DNA of 13,553 bases. Source: DATKMS01 sp041497995. GTDB taxonomy: Bacteria > Desulfobacterota > Binatia > HRBIN30. The position numbers were made by a program, and so were the translations under genes. The notes under the pieces were generated by a model, which saw only the letters and a program-made list of their open reading frames with translations, was not told the origin of the DNA and ran no database searches. Location: assembly GCA_041497995.1 (NCBI GenBank), contig JBGQHM010000165.1, positions 1 to 13,553 on the forward strand, in the 5' to 3' direction. Each line of letters starts with the position of its first letter. The first letter of the stretch is position 1. Below, piece by piece: positions 13,461 through 13,553 of the stretch.

Positions 13461-13553
13461 CCCATCACTCGTCTTCACCAGGCCGGGCGCGTTCGATGAA
13501 GACTCCGAGCGCCAGAGTAAGTTCACCGCCCTTGCACACGCCAAACCTCTACC

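Noticed and set aside
13417..13553. A plus-strand frame starting GTG CAT GAC and open to the right edge, with AAGGGTAGG upstream
   Set aside because: It could be the start of a gene, but it runs head-on through the promoter and start of the minus-strand small gene, shows no motif, and is cut by the window edge.
1..13553. CRISPR array, insertion sequence or prophage genes
   Set aside because: No direct repeats with regular spacers, transposase motifs or phage genes were found; the tandem repeats are 6- or 7-mers without spacers.

Overview
The window is a GC-rich bacterial chromosome segment. Several genes start with GTG or TTG, and housekeeping genes sit next to an accessory block. The SH3-and-anchor protein, the B12-binding-type radical SAM protein, the fmt-rsmB-rpe order and the short tandem repeats between genes suggest an uncultured deltaproteobacterium-like lineage (Binatota, Myxococcota or similar). 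That placement is inferred from gene content and is uncertain.

Left part (1-1380): the tail of an unrecognised plus-strand gene; a phasin-like coiled-coil protein (minus); a small membrane protein (plus); and acpS, holo-ACP synthase (minus). The gaps hold several kinds of short repeat. Two convergent gaps carry inverted repeats built from CGTGnT hexamers, a divergent gap carries tandem GTGAYTS heptamers, and a REP/BIME-like double palindrome lies upstream of acpS.

Middle part (1380-7255, all minus strand): a radical SAM protein with its own promoter; an exported SH3-and-anchor envelope protein; tRNA-Pro(CGG) with encoded CCA; and the tightly coupled operon fmt-rsmB-rpe. In that operon each stop overlaps the next start by 4 nt (TTGA, GTGA). 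Its products formylate initiator Met-tRNA, methylate 16S rRNA and interconvert pentose phosphates. A palindrome sits exactly on the fmt/rsmB junction.

Right part (7376-13119, plus strand): an accessory, defence-like block. A type IIG-like restriction-modification gene of the Eco57I methylase class is split into two frames at about 8060-8095. From memory of the family, it also seems to lack a central segment between its N-terminal region and its methyltransferase part. A SIR2-like protein, a predicted NAD-handling or NAD-degrading effector, is translationally coupled to it by a GTGA overlap. A type II toxin-antitoxin pair follows, with a RelE/ParE-like toxin carrying two CxxC motifs, driven by a near-consensus promoter that predicts a leaderless mRNA. 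A possible small minus-strand membrane protein with a strong promoter lies at the right edge.

The best candidate for a new system is the coupled methyltransferase + SIR2 pair. A second recurring theme is promoters placed so close to start codons that the transcripts should be leaderless.
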